40,005 bases of DNA. It comes from Opitutaceae bacterium (GTDB lineage: Bacteria > Verrucomicrobiota > Verrucomicrobiia > Opitutales > Opitutaceae). The translations under genes and the position numbers were made by a program. The stretch lies in contig SXSC01000136.1 of assembly GCA_005792355.1 (NCBI GenBank), forward strand, positions 1-40,005. Direction: 5' to 3'. Under the pieces are notes generated by a model. It made no database searches. It had not been told where the DNA came from and saw only the letters and a list, made by a program, of their open reading frames with translations. How positions within the stretch are numbered: the stretch's first letter is position 1; each line of letters opens with the position of its first letter. Shown here piece by piece: positions 15,988 through 24,916 of the stretch.

Positions 15988-17565
15988 ATGACCATGATCC
16001 CTCGAATTGCGTTCCTCCAGGTCGCGCTGTTGCTCGGGTTTGCCTCCATTTCGATCGCGGCCGCCCCGCCCAACATCCTGATCATCCTCGTGGATGACAT
16101 GGGTTATTCGGACCTCGGCTGTTATGGCGGCGAGATCCGCACGCCGAACATCGACCGTCTCGCGGCCCACGGGATGAAGTTCTCCGCGATGTACAACACC
16201 GCGAAGTGCTATCCCACGCGCGCGTGCTTGCAGACCGGAGTGTACTTCCAGCGCACCGATCGGGATTTTTCGAACACCGCGACGCTGGGCGAAGTGCTTC
16301 GGCCGGCCGGTTACCACACGCTGTGGTCGGGCAAACACCACGCCAAGTTCAACCCGGTGACGCGGGGCTATGACCGCTACTACGGCTTGCTCGGCGGCGC
16401 GCAGAACCACTTCAATCCGGGCAGCAAAGCCGCCCCGGGCCAGCCCGCGCCGGCGTCCAAGAGCGACGGGAACCGCTGGTCGCTCGACGGCCAGGAGGTA
16501 AAGGATTTCATCCCGGAGAATCCTCGGTTCTATGACACCGACGCGTTCACCGATCGGGCGCTGGCCTGGCTGAGTGAGTATCAGCAGACGGAGAAACCGT
16601 TCCTGCTCTATCTCGCCTACACGGCGCCCCACTGGCCGCTGCAGGCCTGGCCGGAGGACATCGCCAAGTACCAGGGGGTCTACGACGGCGGCTATGAGGC
16701 GGTGCGACAGGCCCGTTACGCCCGTCAGGTCCAACTCGGCCTGGTGGATCCGAAAACCACGCCGCTGCCACCGATGGAGTTCGGCCGGCGAGGCCAAAAA
16801 TGGGCGGAGCTCTCGGCGGACGAGCGCCGCGCGGAGGCGAGGCGCATGGAGATCTACGCCGCGATGGTTGATCGCGTGGACCAAAACATCGGCCGCGTGC
16901 TGCAGCGACTGGAAGAGCAGGGCAAACTCGACAACACCTTGATCTTTTTTCTCTCGGATAACGGGGCCTGTGCGGAGAATCCGAAAGTCGACAATGTCGA
17001 TCCCAAGGCCCCGCTGGGCAGCGTGGCGAGTTTTGTGAGCTACGGCCAAAATTGGGCGTCGGTGGGCAACACGCCTTTGCGCAAATGGAAACAGGACAGT
17101 TTCGAGGGTGGGATCGCCACGCCCCTGGTGGTGCACTGGCCCGCCGGCCTCAAGCCGCAGGCCGGTTGGAATCGCGACCCCGTCCACCTCATCGACCTCT
17201 TACCCACCGCCCTCGCCGTGAGCGGGGCGAAGTATCCCGGCGGGGCGAAAGCGGCGAAGATTCCTCCACCGGACGGGGTGAGCCTGCTCCCCGCCTTCGC
17301 GGGCCAGCCGATCGCGCGCCCGCGCCCGCTTTTTTTCCAGTTCAACAAAGGCTCCGCCATCCGCGACGGCCAATGGAAGCTCGTGCGCCAGGGGGCGGCT
17401 TGGGAGCTGTATGACCTCGCGACGGATCGCACCGAGATCCGCGATCTGGCGGCCCAGCAGCCCGAGTTGGTCCAAAAAATGGATGCCGCCTGGCGGGCCT
17501 GGTGGAAGGAGTGCACGGGCAAAGCGTGGACGGGCACCGCCCCCAAGGAGCGAGGCGAAGAATGA
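15988..17565 (+). CDS. Secreted sulfatase (C-Y-P-T-R type)
   Basis: A 525-residue sulfatase with a signal peptide (about 1-26). The metal-site DD is at 36-37 (ILVDDMGYSDLGCYG), and the formylglycine site C74-Y-P-T-R is followed by ACLQTG. GKHHAKFNPVTRGYDRYYG and FLSDNGACAEN are further catalytic-fold segments. The C-Y/F-P-T-R form is typical of one arylsulfatase subgroup in marine and gut polysaccharide degraders. The final tryptophan-rich part (WRAWWKECTGKAWTG) is usual for it. It needs a maturase to convert Cys to formylglycine; none is in the window. It starts 30 bases after the oxidoreductase and belongs to the same transcription unit. Substrate is not predictable from sequence alone. Confidence 0.93.
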   Translation: MTMIPRIAFLQVALLLGFASISIAAAPPNILIILVDDMGYSDLGCYGGEIRTPNIDRLAAHGMKFSAMYNTAKCYPTRACLQTGVYFQRTDRDFSNTATLGEVLRPAGYHTLWSGKHHAKFNPVTRGYDRYYGLLGGAQNHFNPGSKAAPGQPAPASKSDGNRWSLDGQEVKDFIPENPRFYDTDAFTDRALAWLSEYQQTEKPFLLYLAYTAPHWPLQAWPEDIAKYQGVYDGGYEAVRQARYARQVQLGLVDPKTTPLPPMEFGRRGQKWAELSADERRAEARRMEIYAAMVDRVDQNIGRVLQRLEEQGKLDNTLIFFLSDNGACAENPKVDNVDPKAPLGSVASFVSYGQNWASVGNTPLRKWKQDSFEGGIATPLVVHWPAGLKPQAGWNRDPVHLIDLLPTALAVSGAKYPGGAKAAKIPPPDGVSLLPAFAGQPIARPRPLFFQFNKGSAIRDGQWKLVRQGAAWELYDLATDRTEIRDLAAQQPELVQKMDAAWRAWWKECTGKAWTGTAPKERGEE

Positions 17566-17604
17566 CCGCCACGAGGCTCCGCCCCACCGCGCAGAAATCA
17601 CCCC

Positions 17605-17730
17605 ATGAAAAACCGCCGCTCCCTTTTCAGCCTGCTGCTTCTGGCGTGCCCCGGGGCTCTCCCCGTCGCGACGTCGGCCCTGCCAGCGCCCCAACTCTCA
17701 TCGCAACGCATTCCTTTCACCCTCCTATGA
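17605..17730 (+). CDS. 41-codon signal-peptide-only ORF overlapping the next sulfatase
   Basis: ATG 17605 opens a 41-residue peptide beginning MKNRRSLFSLLLLA and continuing to a plausible cleavage region (VATSALPAPQ), then ending after about ten more residues. Its TGA (17728-17730) overlaps the ATG of the next sulfatase (17727-17729). The start context ATCACCCC-ATG and the 39-base distance from the previous stop look like those of the real genes around it. It could be the stub of a secreted gene whose body was deleted, or a short leader that couples translation to the sulfatase. There is no known domain. Confidence 0.4.
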   Translation: MKNRRSLFSLLLLACPGALPVATSALPAPQLSSQRIPFTLL

Positions 17731-19253
17731 AACAATTACTGTCCCTTCTCGGCTCCGCTGTTTTTCTCTCATCGGCGCTGACCCTGTCCGTCGCTGCGGC
17801 GCAAACGTCGCAGCCGTCGCCAACCGCTCCCGGCAAGAGCTACAACGTGATCTTTATCGCCGTGGACGATTTGAACGACTGGGTGGGCGCTTTCGGTGGC
17901 CACCCGCAGGCAATCACGCCCAACCTGGATCGGCTGGCCAACGAGCGGGCGATGGTGATGAACAAGGCGTATGCCGCCTCCACCGTCTGCTGCCCGAGCC
18001 GCTCGGCGCTGCTCACCGGCAAGCGGCCTTCCTCGACCGGGGTTTACGGCAACACCCACAATCTAAAAAAAGCGCCCAAGGCCAAGGACCTCGTGACCCT
18101 GCCGGAATATTTCGGGCAACACGGATATTACACGCTCTCCACCGGTAAGATTTTCCACAAGCACGCCACCCCAAACGGCCTGGATGAAGGCCAGTGGGCG
18201 TTTCATGAATTCGGCACCCCTGAAAGCCGTGGAGGCACGGGCGGAATGCTGTGGCAGAAACAACCCATCGCGACCGAGAGCGGCGAAAAAGGTGAGGAGT
18301 TCCGTTGGGGGGCGATCAAGGGCCCGCTGGAGCAGACCAAGGACTACGTGGCCAGCAAATGGGCCGCCGAGCAGCTCCAACGCGACTTTGACGGCAAACC
18401 CTTTTTCCTGGCCCTGGGCCTGTCCAAACCGCATCTGCCCTGGGAGGTTCCGCAGCAGTTTTTCGACCTGTATCCTCTCGATAAACTGAAGCCGGTCGAG
18501 ATTGTGCGCGACGACCTCGATGACATCGTCGGCAAAAACGGTCAGCCGATCTTTGGTCCGGATGCACGTTTTCGCGCGACGGACCGCGCCAACCTGCATC
18601 TCGAGGCCCAGCAGGCTTACCTGGCTAACGTGAGTTACGTCGATCATTGTCTCGGCGTGCTGTTCGACGCTTTGGCGAAGAGCAAATATGCCGACAACAC
18701 GATCCTCATGCTCTGGGGCGACCACGGCTGGCACCTCAGCGAAAAGCTGAAATATGGAAAGACCGACCTGTGGGAGGAGTCGAATCGCGTCCCCTTCATC
18801 GTCCGCGTGCCCGGCGTGACGCCCAACGGCTTCAAGTGCGATGCCGTCGTCAATCTTTTGGATATGTATCCCACGCTGATCGAACTATGCGGCTTGCCGG
18901 CCAATCCGGAAAATGAAGGGCGCAGTTTCGCCCCGCTGCTCAAGAATCCGACGATGGCCTGGAATCATCCGACTCTCACCACCTATGGTTTCAAAAACCA
19001 CTCTCTCACCGACGGGCGCTATCGTTACACTTGGTATGGCGGTAAGGCTGGCGGGGCCGAGGAACTTTACGATCATGCCACCGATCCCCTGGAGCGAAAA
19101 AACCTGGCCGCGCATCCGGCCTCGCAGGAAATCATGGCCCGCTTCAAACCGTATTTGCCCGCGCACAATGAGCCCGAGGGTCCCAGGAACAACGCGGGCG
19201 ATGGCGACAAGAGAGCCCAGCGCAAGGGCGGCAAAGCCAAACAGAAATCCTAG
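17727..19253 (+). CDS. Secreted sulfatase, iduronate-2-sulfatase-like
   Basis: From ATG 17727 the protein has 508 residues with a signal peptide (about 1-25). The longer in-frame extension upstream lacks leader features and overlaps the previous gene. The segment FIAVDDLNDWVGAFGGHPQ (from residue 43) carries the metal-site DD, and C88-C-P-S-R followed by SALLTG is the formylglycine site. LSTGKIFHK, LALGLSKPHLPW and LWGDHGWHLSEK are hallmarks of the iduronate-2-sulfatase-like group (often called S1_7). The tail is highly basic (KRAQRKGGKAKQKS). Family members desulfate uronic acid or other 2-O-sulfated sugars, but this group is broad and the substrate is unknown. The remnant at 5150 resembles the start of this protein. 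Confidence 0.93.
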   Translation: MKQLLSLLGSAVFLSSALTLSVAAAQTSQPSPTAPGKSYNVIFIAVDDLNDWVGAFGGHPQAITPNLDRLANERAMVMNKAYAASTVCCPSRSALLTGKRPSSTGVYGNTHNLKKAPKAKDLVTLPEYFGQHGYYTLSTGKIFHKHATPNGLDEGQWAFHEFGTPESRGGTGGMLWQKQPIATESGEKGEEFRWGAIKGPLEQTKDYVASKWAAEQLQRDFDGKPFFLALGLSKPHLPWEVPQQFFDLYPLDKLKPVEIVRDDLDDIVGKNGQPIFGPDARFRATDRANLHLEAQQAYLANVSYVDHCLGVLFDALAKSKYADNTILMLWGDHGWHLSEKLKYGKTDLWEESNRVPFIVRVPGVTPNGFKCDAVVNLLDMYPTLIELCGLPANPENEGRSFAPLLKNPTMAWNHPTLTTYGFKNHSLTDGRYRYTWYGGKAGGAEELYDHATDPLERKNLAAHPASQEIMARFKPYLPAHNEPEGPRNNAGDGDKRAQRKGGKAKQKS

Positions 19254-19278
19254 CCCTGCTCCACAATCGCATCGCCTC

Positions 19279-20745
19279 ATGAAAAACTATCTGGTTCTCC
19301 CGCTCTTGATCACTTTGGCGCTGGCGCCGCTGCACGCGCTTCAGGGAGCCGCCCCGTCCGCCCCACCGATCAAGCCCAACCTCATCTACATCCTGCTCGA
19401 TGACGCGGGCTACGGCGACTTCGGCTGCTACGGCCAGAAGACGCTGCGCACTCCGAACATCGACCGCCTGGCGAGCGAAGGCCTGAAGTTCACGCGGCAC
19501 TACGCCGGCTCCACCGTGTGCGCGCCTTCGCGTTGCGTGCTGATGACCGGCCTGCACACCGGCCACAGCCGCATTCGCGCGAATGGCCCAAGCCACCTGC
19601 CGGACACCGATCTCAACGTCGCCCGGCTCCTCAAGGACGCGGGATACCTGACGGCCTGCATCGGGAAATACGGTCTCGGCATGCCTCTGCCGCCGGATGA
19701 TCCGCAGAAAAAGGGTTTCGATTATTTCTTCGGTTACGTGGATACGGCCCACGCGCACAACGGCTACCCCACCTACCTCTTTCGCAATGGCGCGAAGGCG
19801 CCCTTCGACAACCAAATCATCCCTGGCTCAGGGAATAAACCCGGCACCGGCGTCGCCCCGGCCGACGGTCGGAAGCACTGGGCGCCCCAACTCCTTGCCG
19901 ACGATGTGCAACGATTTCTCGAGGAGCGCGCGCGGGACCGGAGCAAACCGTTCTTCCTCTACTATACGCCCATTCTCCCTCATGCGAACAACGAAGCAGA
20001 CGAGACCTCGCCGCTCGGCCATGGCATGGAGGCGCCCGCGGATCCCGAGTTCGCTTCGCGCGACTGGCCTGCGGTGGAAAAGGCGTTTGCCAGCGCCATG
20101 AAATTCGTCGACCGCGACGTGGGCGCGGTGCTGGCGAAACTGCAGTCCCTCAAACTGGACGAGAATACAATCGTCATGTTCTCCAGCGACAACGGCCCGC
20201 ACCAGGAGGGCGGTCACAAGGCCGCGTTCTTCCAGAGCAGCGGTGGGCTCACCGGAACCAAGCGCGATCTCACCGACGGCGGCATCCGCGTGCCGTTCAT
20301 CGTGCGCTGGCCCGGCCGGATCAAACCGGGCACCGTCAGCGAACACGTCAGCGGCTTCCAGGACTTGCTGCCCACGGCCGCCGACCTTGCGGGCGTCAAG
20401 GTGACGGCCGAGTGCGACGGCATTTCGTTTCTGCCGACCCTGCTGGGCCGGACGGCGGAGCAGAAGCAGCACCCTTATCTCTATTGGAACTTCAACGAAC
20501 AGGGCGGCAAACGCGCCGTGCTGCAATGGCCCTGGAAACTCATCCAGCGCAACACCGCCTCCGCGAACTCCTCCGATCCGACAGCCGCCAAGAAGAAGAA
20601 GGCCGCCGACGGCAGTTCGCTCATCGTGGAACTGTTCAACCTGGACCGCGATCCCACTGAGTCCACCAACCTCGCGAGTGCGAACCAGGCAATCGTCGAA
20701 GAGCTCACCGCCCGGATGCGGCAGGCGTGGCGCGATCCCAAGTAA
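19279..20745 (+). CDS. Secreted arylsulfatase
   Basis: The ATG at 19279, 25 bases after the previous stop, gives 488 residues with a signal peptide (about 1-24). The ORF stays open upstream, but only as an out-of-frame reading of the preceding sulfatase. The DD metal site is at 41-42 (ILLDDAGYGDFGCYG) and the formylglycine site is C81-A-P-S-R with CVLMTG. TGLHTGHSRIRANG and GKYGLGMPLPP place it in the arylsulfatase group with the TGH-x-x-IR loop. Further on come MFSSDNGPHQEGGH and a usual C-terminal LFNLDRDPTES. A Lys-rich loop (AAKKKKAADG) interrupts the C-terminal domain near residue 435. Secretion and operon context suggest action on the same glycan as its neighbours. Confidence 0.93.
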   Translation: MKNYLVLPLLITLALAPLHALQGAAPSAPPIKPNLIYILLDDAGYGDFGCYGQKTLRTPNIDRLASEGLKFTRHYAGSTVCAPSRCVLMTGLHTGHSRIRANGPSHLPDTDLNVARLLKDAGYLTACIGKYGLGMPLPPDDPQKKGFDYFFGYVDTAHAHNGYPTYLFRNGAKAPFDNQIIPGSGNKPGTGVAPADGRKHWAPQLLADDVQRFLEERARDRSKPFFLYYTPILPHANNEADETSPLGHGMEAPADPEFASRDWPAVEKAFASAMKFVDRDVGAVLAKLQSLKLDENTIVMFSSDNGPHQEGGHKAAFFQSSGGLTGTKRDLTDGGIRVPFIVRWPGRIKPGTVSEHVSGFQDLLPTAADLAGVKVTAECDGISFLPTLLGRTAEQKQHPYLYWNFNEQGGKRAVLQWPWKLIQRNTASANSSDPTAAKKKKAADGSSLIVELFNLDRDPTESTNLASANQAIVEELTARMRQAWRDPK

Positions 20746-20801
20746 CCCGATCCCGTGTCCGCCGCGTTCACGCGGCCGCGGCACTACCCTATTTCTGAGC
20801 C

Positions 20802-22295
20802 ATGAAAACAACCCATCTCTTCTTTGCGCTCACCGCGCTCTCCTTTGCGGCACGGGCGACTGCGGCGATCCCGGCCAGGCCCAACGTGCTGTTCATCATC
20901 GCGGACGATGCCTCGCGCCACTTCGGCGAGGCGTACGGCTGCAACTGGGTGAAGACGCCCCACATCGATCGGCTGGCGAAGCAAGGCCTCGTCTTCGACA
21001 ACGCGTACACCCCGACGTCGAAGTGCGCTCCGTCCCGCGCCGCCATCCTCACGGGCCGCAACCCCTGGCAGCTCGAAGCAGCGGCGAATCATCAGCCCTA
21101 CTTCCCGGCGAAATTCATGGCGTTCAGCGAGGCCCTCGCCGCCGCCGGGATCGCCTGCGGCTCCGCTGGCAAGACCTGGGGACCGGGCGAGGCGAAGCTC
21201 GCCGACGGCAACCCGCGGAACTTTGGCCTGCGCGGACACGGCAGCATCAGCGATCGCGAACCGGGTACCTCCTTCAGCGCCTTCTTGAAAACCCGCGCCC
21301 TGGGCCAGCCGTTTTTTTACTGGTTCGGCAGCCACTATCCACACCGGGGCTACAAGCGCAACTCCGGGATTGAGGCCGGCAAGAAGCCCGCGGACATCGA
21401 TCGCGTGCCCGCGTATTGGCCGGACCATGACGTCATTCGCCGCGACATGCTCGACTATGCGATCGAGGTCGAAGCCTATGACGCCCAGGTCGGCTCGTTG
21501 GTCGCCGCGCTTGAGGCCAGCGGCGAAATCAACAACACCTTGATCATCGTCACCTCGGACCACGGGATGCCGTTTCCCCGGGTGAAGGGGCACACCTTCG
21601 ACGATGCTCATCGCGTTCCCTTCGTCGTGTCCTGGCCCGGACGGATCGCGAAACCAGGCCGCCGGGTCGCCGAGTTCATCAGTTTCATCGATCTGGCGCC
21701 GACCTTTCTCGAAGTGTTTGGGGTCGACGGGGCCGGCCGCGGCATGGCGCCCATCACCGGCCGCAGTTTTTCCGACGTGCTCCGGAATGAAGCCCAGGGC
21801 GGACGCGGCTTCGTCGTCCTCGGGCGCGAGCGCAACGACGTGCTGGCGCGGCCCGGTTCGCCCGCGGGGCTCGGCTATCCCGCCCGGGCCATTCGGGAGG
21901 GAAATCTCTTCTACGTGCGGAACTTCGCGCCCGAACGCTGGCCCTGCGGTGATCCCGACCGCGATTTACGCGACACCGACAACAGCCCGTCGAAGACGTT
22001 CGCGGCCGAGCGGGGCGAGCTGGATCCGTATTGGCAGCACGCCTTCGGCAAGCGCCCCGCCGAACAACTGTTCGACCTCGCCCGCGATCCGGACTGCGTG
22101 ACCAACCTGGCCGCCGATCCCGCCTTCGCCAGCAAGGCCGCCGCCCTGCGCGAGAAGCTCATGGCCGAACTGCGGCGGCAGCAGGATCCCCGCGCCCTCG
22201 GCAAAGGTGAGGTGTTTGACCAGTATCCTTCCCCTCGGGTCACCAGCGCCGACCAGGCGCCGACGCGCCGCGAGAAGAAGAAAAAGCAGCCGTAA
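20802..22295 (+). CDS. Secreted sulfatase, heparan N-sulfatase-like
   Basis: A 497-residue sulfatase with a signal peptide (about 1-22). The metal site is ADDASRHFGEAYG (residues 34-46) and the formylglycine site is C75-A-P-S-R with AAILTGRNPWQLEA. GKTWGPGE and VTSDHGMPFPRVKG are typical of the N-sulfoglucosamine-sulfohydrolase-like branch, sometimes listed as S1_8. That branch includes exo- and endo-acting enzymes on several sulfated glycans, so a heparan substrate should not be assumed. The C-terminus ends in a basic run (PTRREKKKKQP). It lies 56 bases after the previous sulfatase and 177 bases before the phosphatase gene. Confidence 0.92.
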   Translation: MKTTHLFFALTALSFAARATAAIPARPNVLFIIADDASRHFGEAYGCNWVKTPHIDRLAKQGLVFDNAYTPTSKCAPSRAAILTGRNPWQLEAAANHQPYFPAKFMAFSEALAAAGIACGSAGKTWGPGEAKLADGNPRNFGLRGHGSISDREPGTSFSAFLKTRALGQPFFYWFGSHYPHRGYKRNSGIEAGKKPADIDRVPAYWPDHDVIRRDMLDYAIEVEAYDAQVGSLVAALEASGEINNTLIIVTSDHGMPFPRVKGHTFDDAHRVPFVVSWPGRIAKPGRRVAEFISFIDLAPTFLEVFGVDGAGRGMAPITGRSFSDVLRNEAQGGRGFVVLGRERNDVLARPGSPAGLGYPARAIREGNLFYVRNFAPERWPCGDPDRDLRDTDNSPSKTFAAERGELDPYWQHAFGKRPAEQLFDLARDPDCVTNLAADPAFASKAAALREKLMAELRRQQDPRALGKGEVFDQYPSPRVTSADQAPTRREKKKKQP

Positions 22296-22472
22296 TCCAC
22301 CTCCGGTGCTACACTCGATCCACTTGGTGCACGCCCACCAAAACCGCTGAACGGACCCAACGCGGTTCAGGATAATGAATCTCCACGAAAACCCAGCCCG
22401 CTGTATCGAGCCTTCGTCACCCTGCAACAGACCCTGGCACCCTGCGCCACCTTCTCCGACATCGCCATCACC

Positions 22473-24851
22473 ATGAATGATTCTATCTCCCGCCGCACGG
22501 CCCTGAAACTGCTCGCCACCGCCACCGTGGTCGGCGCGGCCTCCGGACCAAGGCCGGTCGCGGCCGCCTCCGCGCCGAAACGCGCGTCCGACGCCAAGTC
22601 GCCCGATTCCTGGAGCCGCACCCAAGACCGCGTCTGGCTCGGCGGCGAGTATTGGGCGAATCCGATGGAGGACTGGCAGATCGCCGATGGCGGCGCCGAA
22701 TGCCGGAGTCTCGGCGGCAATCGCAGCATTCATTCGCTGACGCACCAAATCGCGGAACCGGCGAAGGGCTTCACGATGTCGGTGCGGATGTCGTTGCTCG
22801 AAGCGCGAGGCAAGGACGCAGGCGCCGGCTTTCGCCTCGGCGTGCGCAGCGAACTTAACGAGTATCGCAGTAATTGTTTCGTCATGCAGGGCCTCAACGC
22901 CGGGGTGGCGGAAGGGAAAATGGTGCTGGGCTCCAAGACGGCTCCGCTGGCGGCCGGCGCCGATTCGAAGAAAATCGGGCTGGTCCTTTCCGGTGTCGGA
23001 ACCGGCGCGGACGTTGCCCTCACGCTGGAAGCTCGCGCGAACGACACCGGCGCCAGCCTCGGCAAACTTAGCCACACCGTCCCGGCCGCCACGCTGCTCG
23101 GCAACGTCGCTCTCGTGAGCGGCTATGCCGCGGAGGGCGCGCCAACCGCGCCCAAGAAAGCCGCCAAGGCAGCGAGCCAGGGCGGAAGTTCGCGCTACCG
23201 GTTCACCGCATGGCAAATGGCGGGTGACGCCTTCACAATCACTCCCGCCCAGCGCTTTGGTCCGCTGCTTTGGTCCATGTACTCGCTCAGCGACTCGCGC
23301 ACGCCCGAAGGCTGGATCATGAAGCTCAGCGCGCTGACCGGTCCGATGGGCCGGGACGACAGCCAGGTGGTGGAGCTGCACGTACAGCGCGGCGGCGCCT
23401 GGCAATCGCTGGGGGAGGGAAAACTCGATCCCGACGCCTGGGTCGCCACCTTCCGCATCCCCCGGTGGGACGAGAAAACGGCCACGCCCTACAAGCTCGT
23501 GTATCGCGAAAAGCACCGCGACGGCAGCGTGACGCCCGACGAGTGGACCGGAACGATCTTGGCGAATCCCGCAGGCCGGCCATTGCGGATGGCGGCGATG
23601 ACCTGCCAGAACGACTACGCCTTCCCTTACGAACCCCTGGTCCGCAACGTCGCGAAGCTGAAGCCCGATCTCGTGTTCTTCTCCGGCGATCAAATCTACG
23701 AGAGCCACGGCGGCTTCGGCATCGTCCGCGCGCCGGCCGGACCGGCGATTCTCAACTACCTGCGGAAGTTCTACCAGTTCGGCTGGGCGTTCCGCGGCGT
23801 GATGCGCGATGCCCCCACGCTGTGTCTCCCCGACGATCACGATGTTTTCCAGGGCAACATCTGGGGCGAAGGCGGCGCCCCGATGACCAACCTGGCGGCC
23901 GACCCCGGGGCGTCGTCAAGCAGCGGATACGCCGAGCCGGCCCGGATGGTCAATGCCGTGCACCGGACCAACGTCTCGCACCATCCCGACCCGTACGATC
24001 CGGCGCCCAGCCAGCAGGGCATCAGCGTTTATTTCGGGGACATGGTTTACGGTGGCGTCGGTTTCGCGATCATCGCCGACCGCCAGTGGAAGAGCGGCCC
24101 CGATTGCGTCAAGACCGATGGCCCGCGCGCCGACCACGTGGTCAGTCCGACTTTCGACAGTGGCGCCCTCGACCAACCGGGATTGGTCCTGCTCGGAATG
24201 CGGCAGGAAAAGTTTCTGCAAAAGTGGGTGCACGACTGGCGCGGCCATTCGCTCAAGGCCGTCCTGAGTCAAACCGTGTTCGCGGCCCTCGCCACGCACC
24301 ACGGCGCCTTCGGCGGCTACCTCAAGGGCGACCTCGACTCGGGCGCCTGGCCGCAATCCCCGCGCAATCGCGCGATCGACATTCTGCGTCCGGCGATGGC
24401 CCTGCACATCAACGGCGACCAGCATCTCACCACGCTCGCCCAGTATGGTGTCGGCCAACAGCGCGACAGCCTGTGGTCCTTCTGCACGCCGGCGATCGCC
24501 GTCGGGTATCCTCGCTGGTGGCGCCCGGACGACGTGGGCATGCCGCACGCGAAACGCCCGAAGCACGGCTTGCCTCATACCGGCGAGTATCTGGATGGAT
24601 TTGGCAACAAGGTCTACGTCTACGCCGTGGGTAATCCCGAGGTCGGCAAGGCCCCCAACCGCTACGACAAAGCCCACGAGAAAGGCAGCGGCTTCGGCTT
24701 CATCACTTTCGATCCTGTGAAGAAAACCTACGCCATCGATTCGTTCCGCTTCCTCATCGATCCCGCCGACGGAAAGGCGTCCAATCAGTTTCCCGGTTGG
24801 CCGGTGACGATCCACCAGTCGGAAAATCGCGGCGAGAACCGGATTGACTGA
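22473..24851 (+). CDS. Tat-exported PhoD-like metallophosphatase with N-terminal lectin-like domain
   Basis: A 792-residue protein with a twin-arginine leader (SRRTALKLLATAT). Residues about 45-255 look like a concanavalin/LamG-type beta-sandwich (DRVWLGGEYWANPMEDWQI, then FTMSVRMSL, AGFRLGVRSELNEYRSN and later SRYRFTAWQM). A PhoD-type phosphatase domain follows from about 368: MAAMTCQND, D406 in SGDQIYE, D454-D-H-D in LPDDHDV, and H651 in NGDQH as metal ligands. PhoD enzymes are phosphomonoesterases or phosphodiesterases exported by Tat. The fused lectin-like domain suggests a carbohydrate-linked substrate such as a phosphorylated glycan or teichoic-acid-like polymer; that is inference. The 177 bases upstream show no gene. 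Confidence 0.85.
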   Translation: MNDSISRRTALKLLATATVVGAASGPRPVAAASAPKRASDAKSPDSWSRTQDRVWLGGEYWANPMEDWQIADGGAECRSLGGNRSIHSLTHQIAEPAKGFTMSVRMSLLEARGKDAGAGFRLGVRSELNEYRSNCFVMQGLNAGVAEGKMVLGSKTAPLAAGADSKKIGLVLSGVGTGADVALTLEARANDTGASLGKLSHTVPAATLLGNVALVSGYAAEGAPTAPKKAAKAASQGGSSRYRFTAWQMAGDAFTITPAQRFGPLLWSMYSLSDSRTPEGWIMKLSALTGPMGRDDSQVVELHVQRGGAWQSLGEGKLDPDAWVATFRIPRWDEKTATPYKLVYREKHRDGSVTPDEWTGTILANPAGRPLRMAAMTCQNDYAFPYEPLVRNVAKLKPDLVFFSGDQIYESHGGFGIVRAPAGPAILNYLRKFYQFGWAFRGVMRDAPTLCLPDDHDVFQGNIWGEGGAPMTNLAADPGASSSSGYAEPARMVNAVHRTNVSHHPDPYDPAPSQQGISVYFGDMVYGGVGFAIIADRQWKSGPDCVKTDGPRADHVVSPTFDSGALDQPGLVLLGMRQEKFLQKWVHDWRGHSLKAVLSQTVFAALATHHGAFGGYLKGDLDSGAWPQSPRNRAIDILRPAMALHINGDQHLTTLAQYGVGQQRDSLWSFCTPAIAVGYPRWWRPDDVGMPHAKRPKHGLPHTGEYLDGFGNKVYVYAVGNPEVGKAPNRYDKAHEKGSGFGFITFDPVKKTYAIDSFRFLIDPADGKASNQFPGWPVTIHQSENRGENRID

Positions 24852-24916
24852 CGAAGCGCGCCGACCATCGAACAGGTCGTCCTCAGCCCCACTTTCCGCT
24901 CAAAATAACACTCCCC

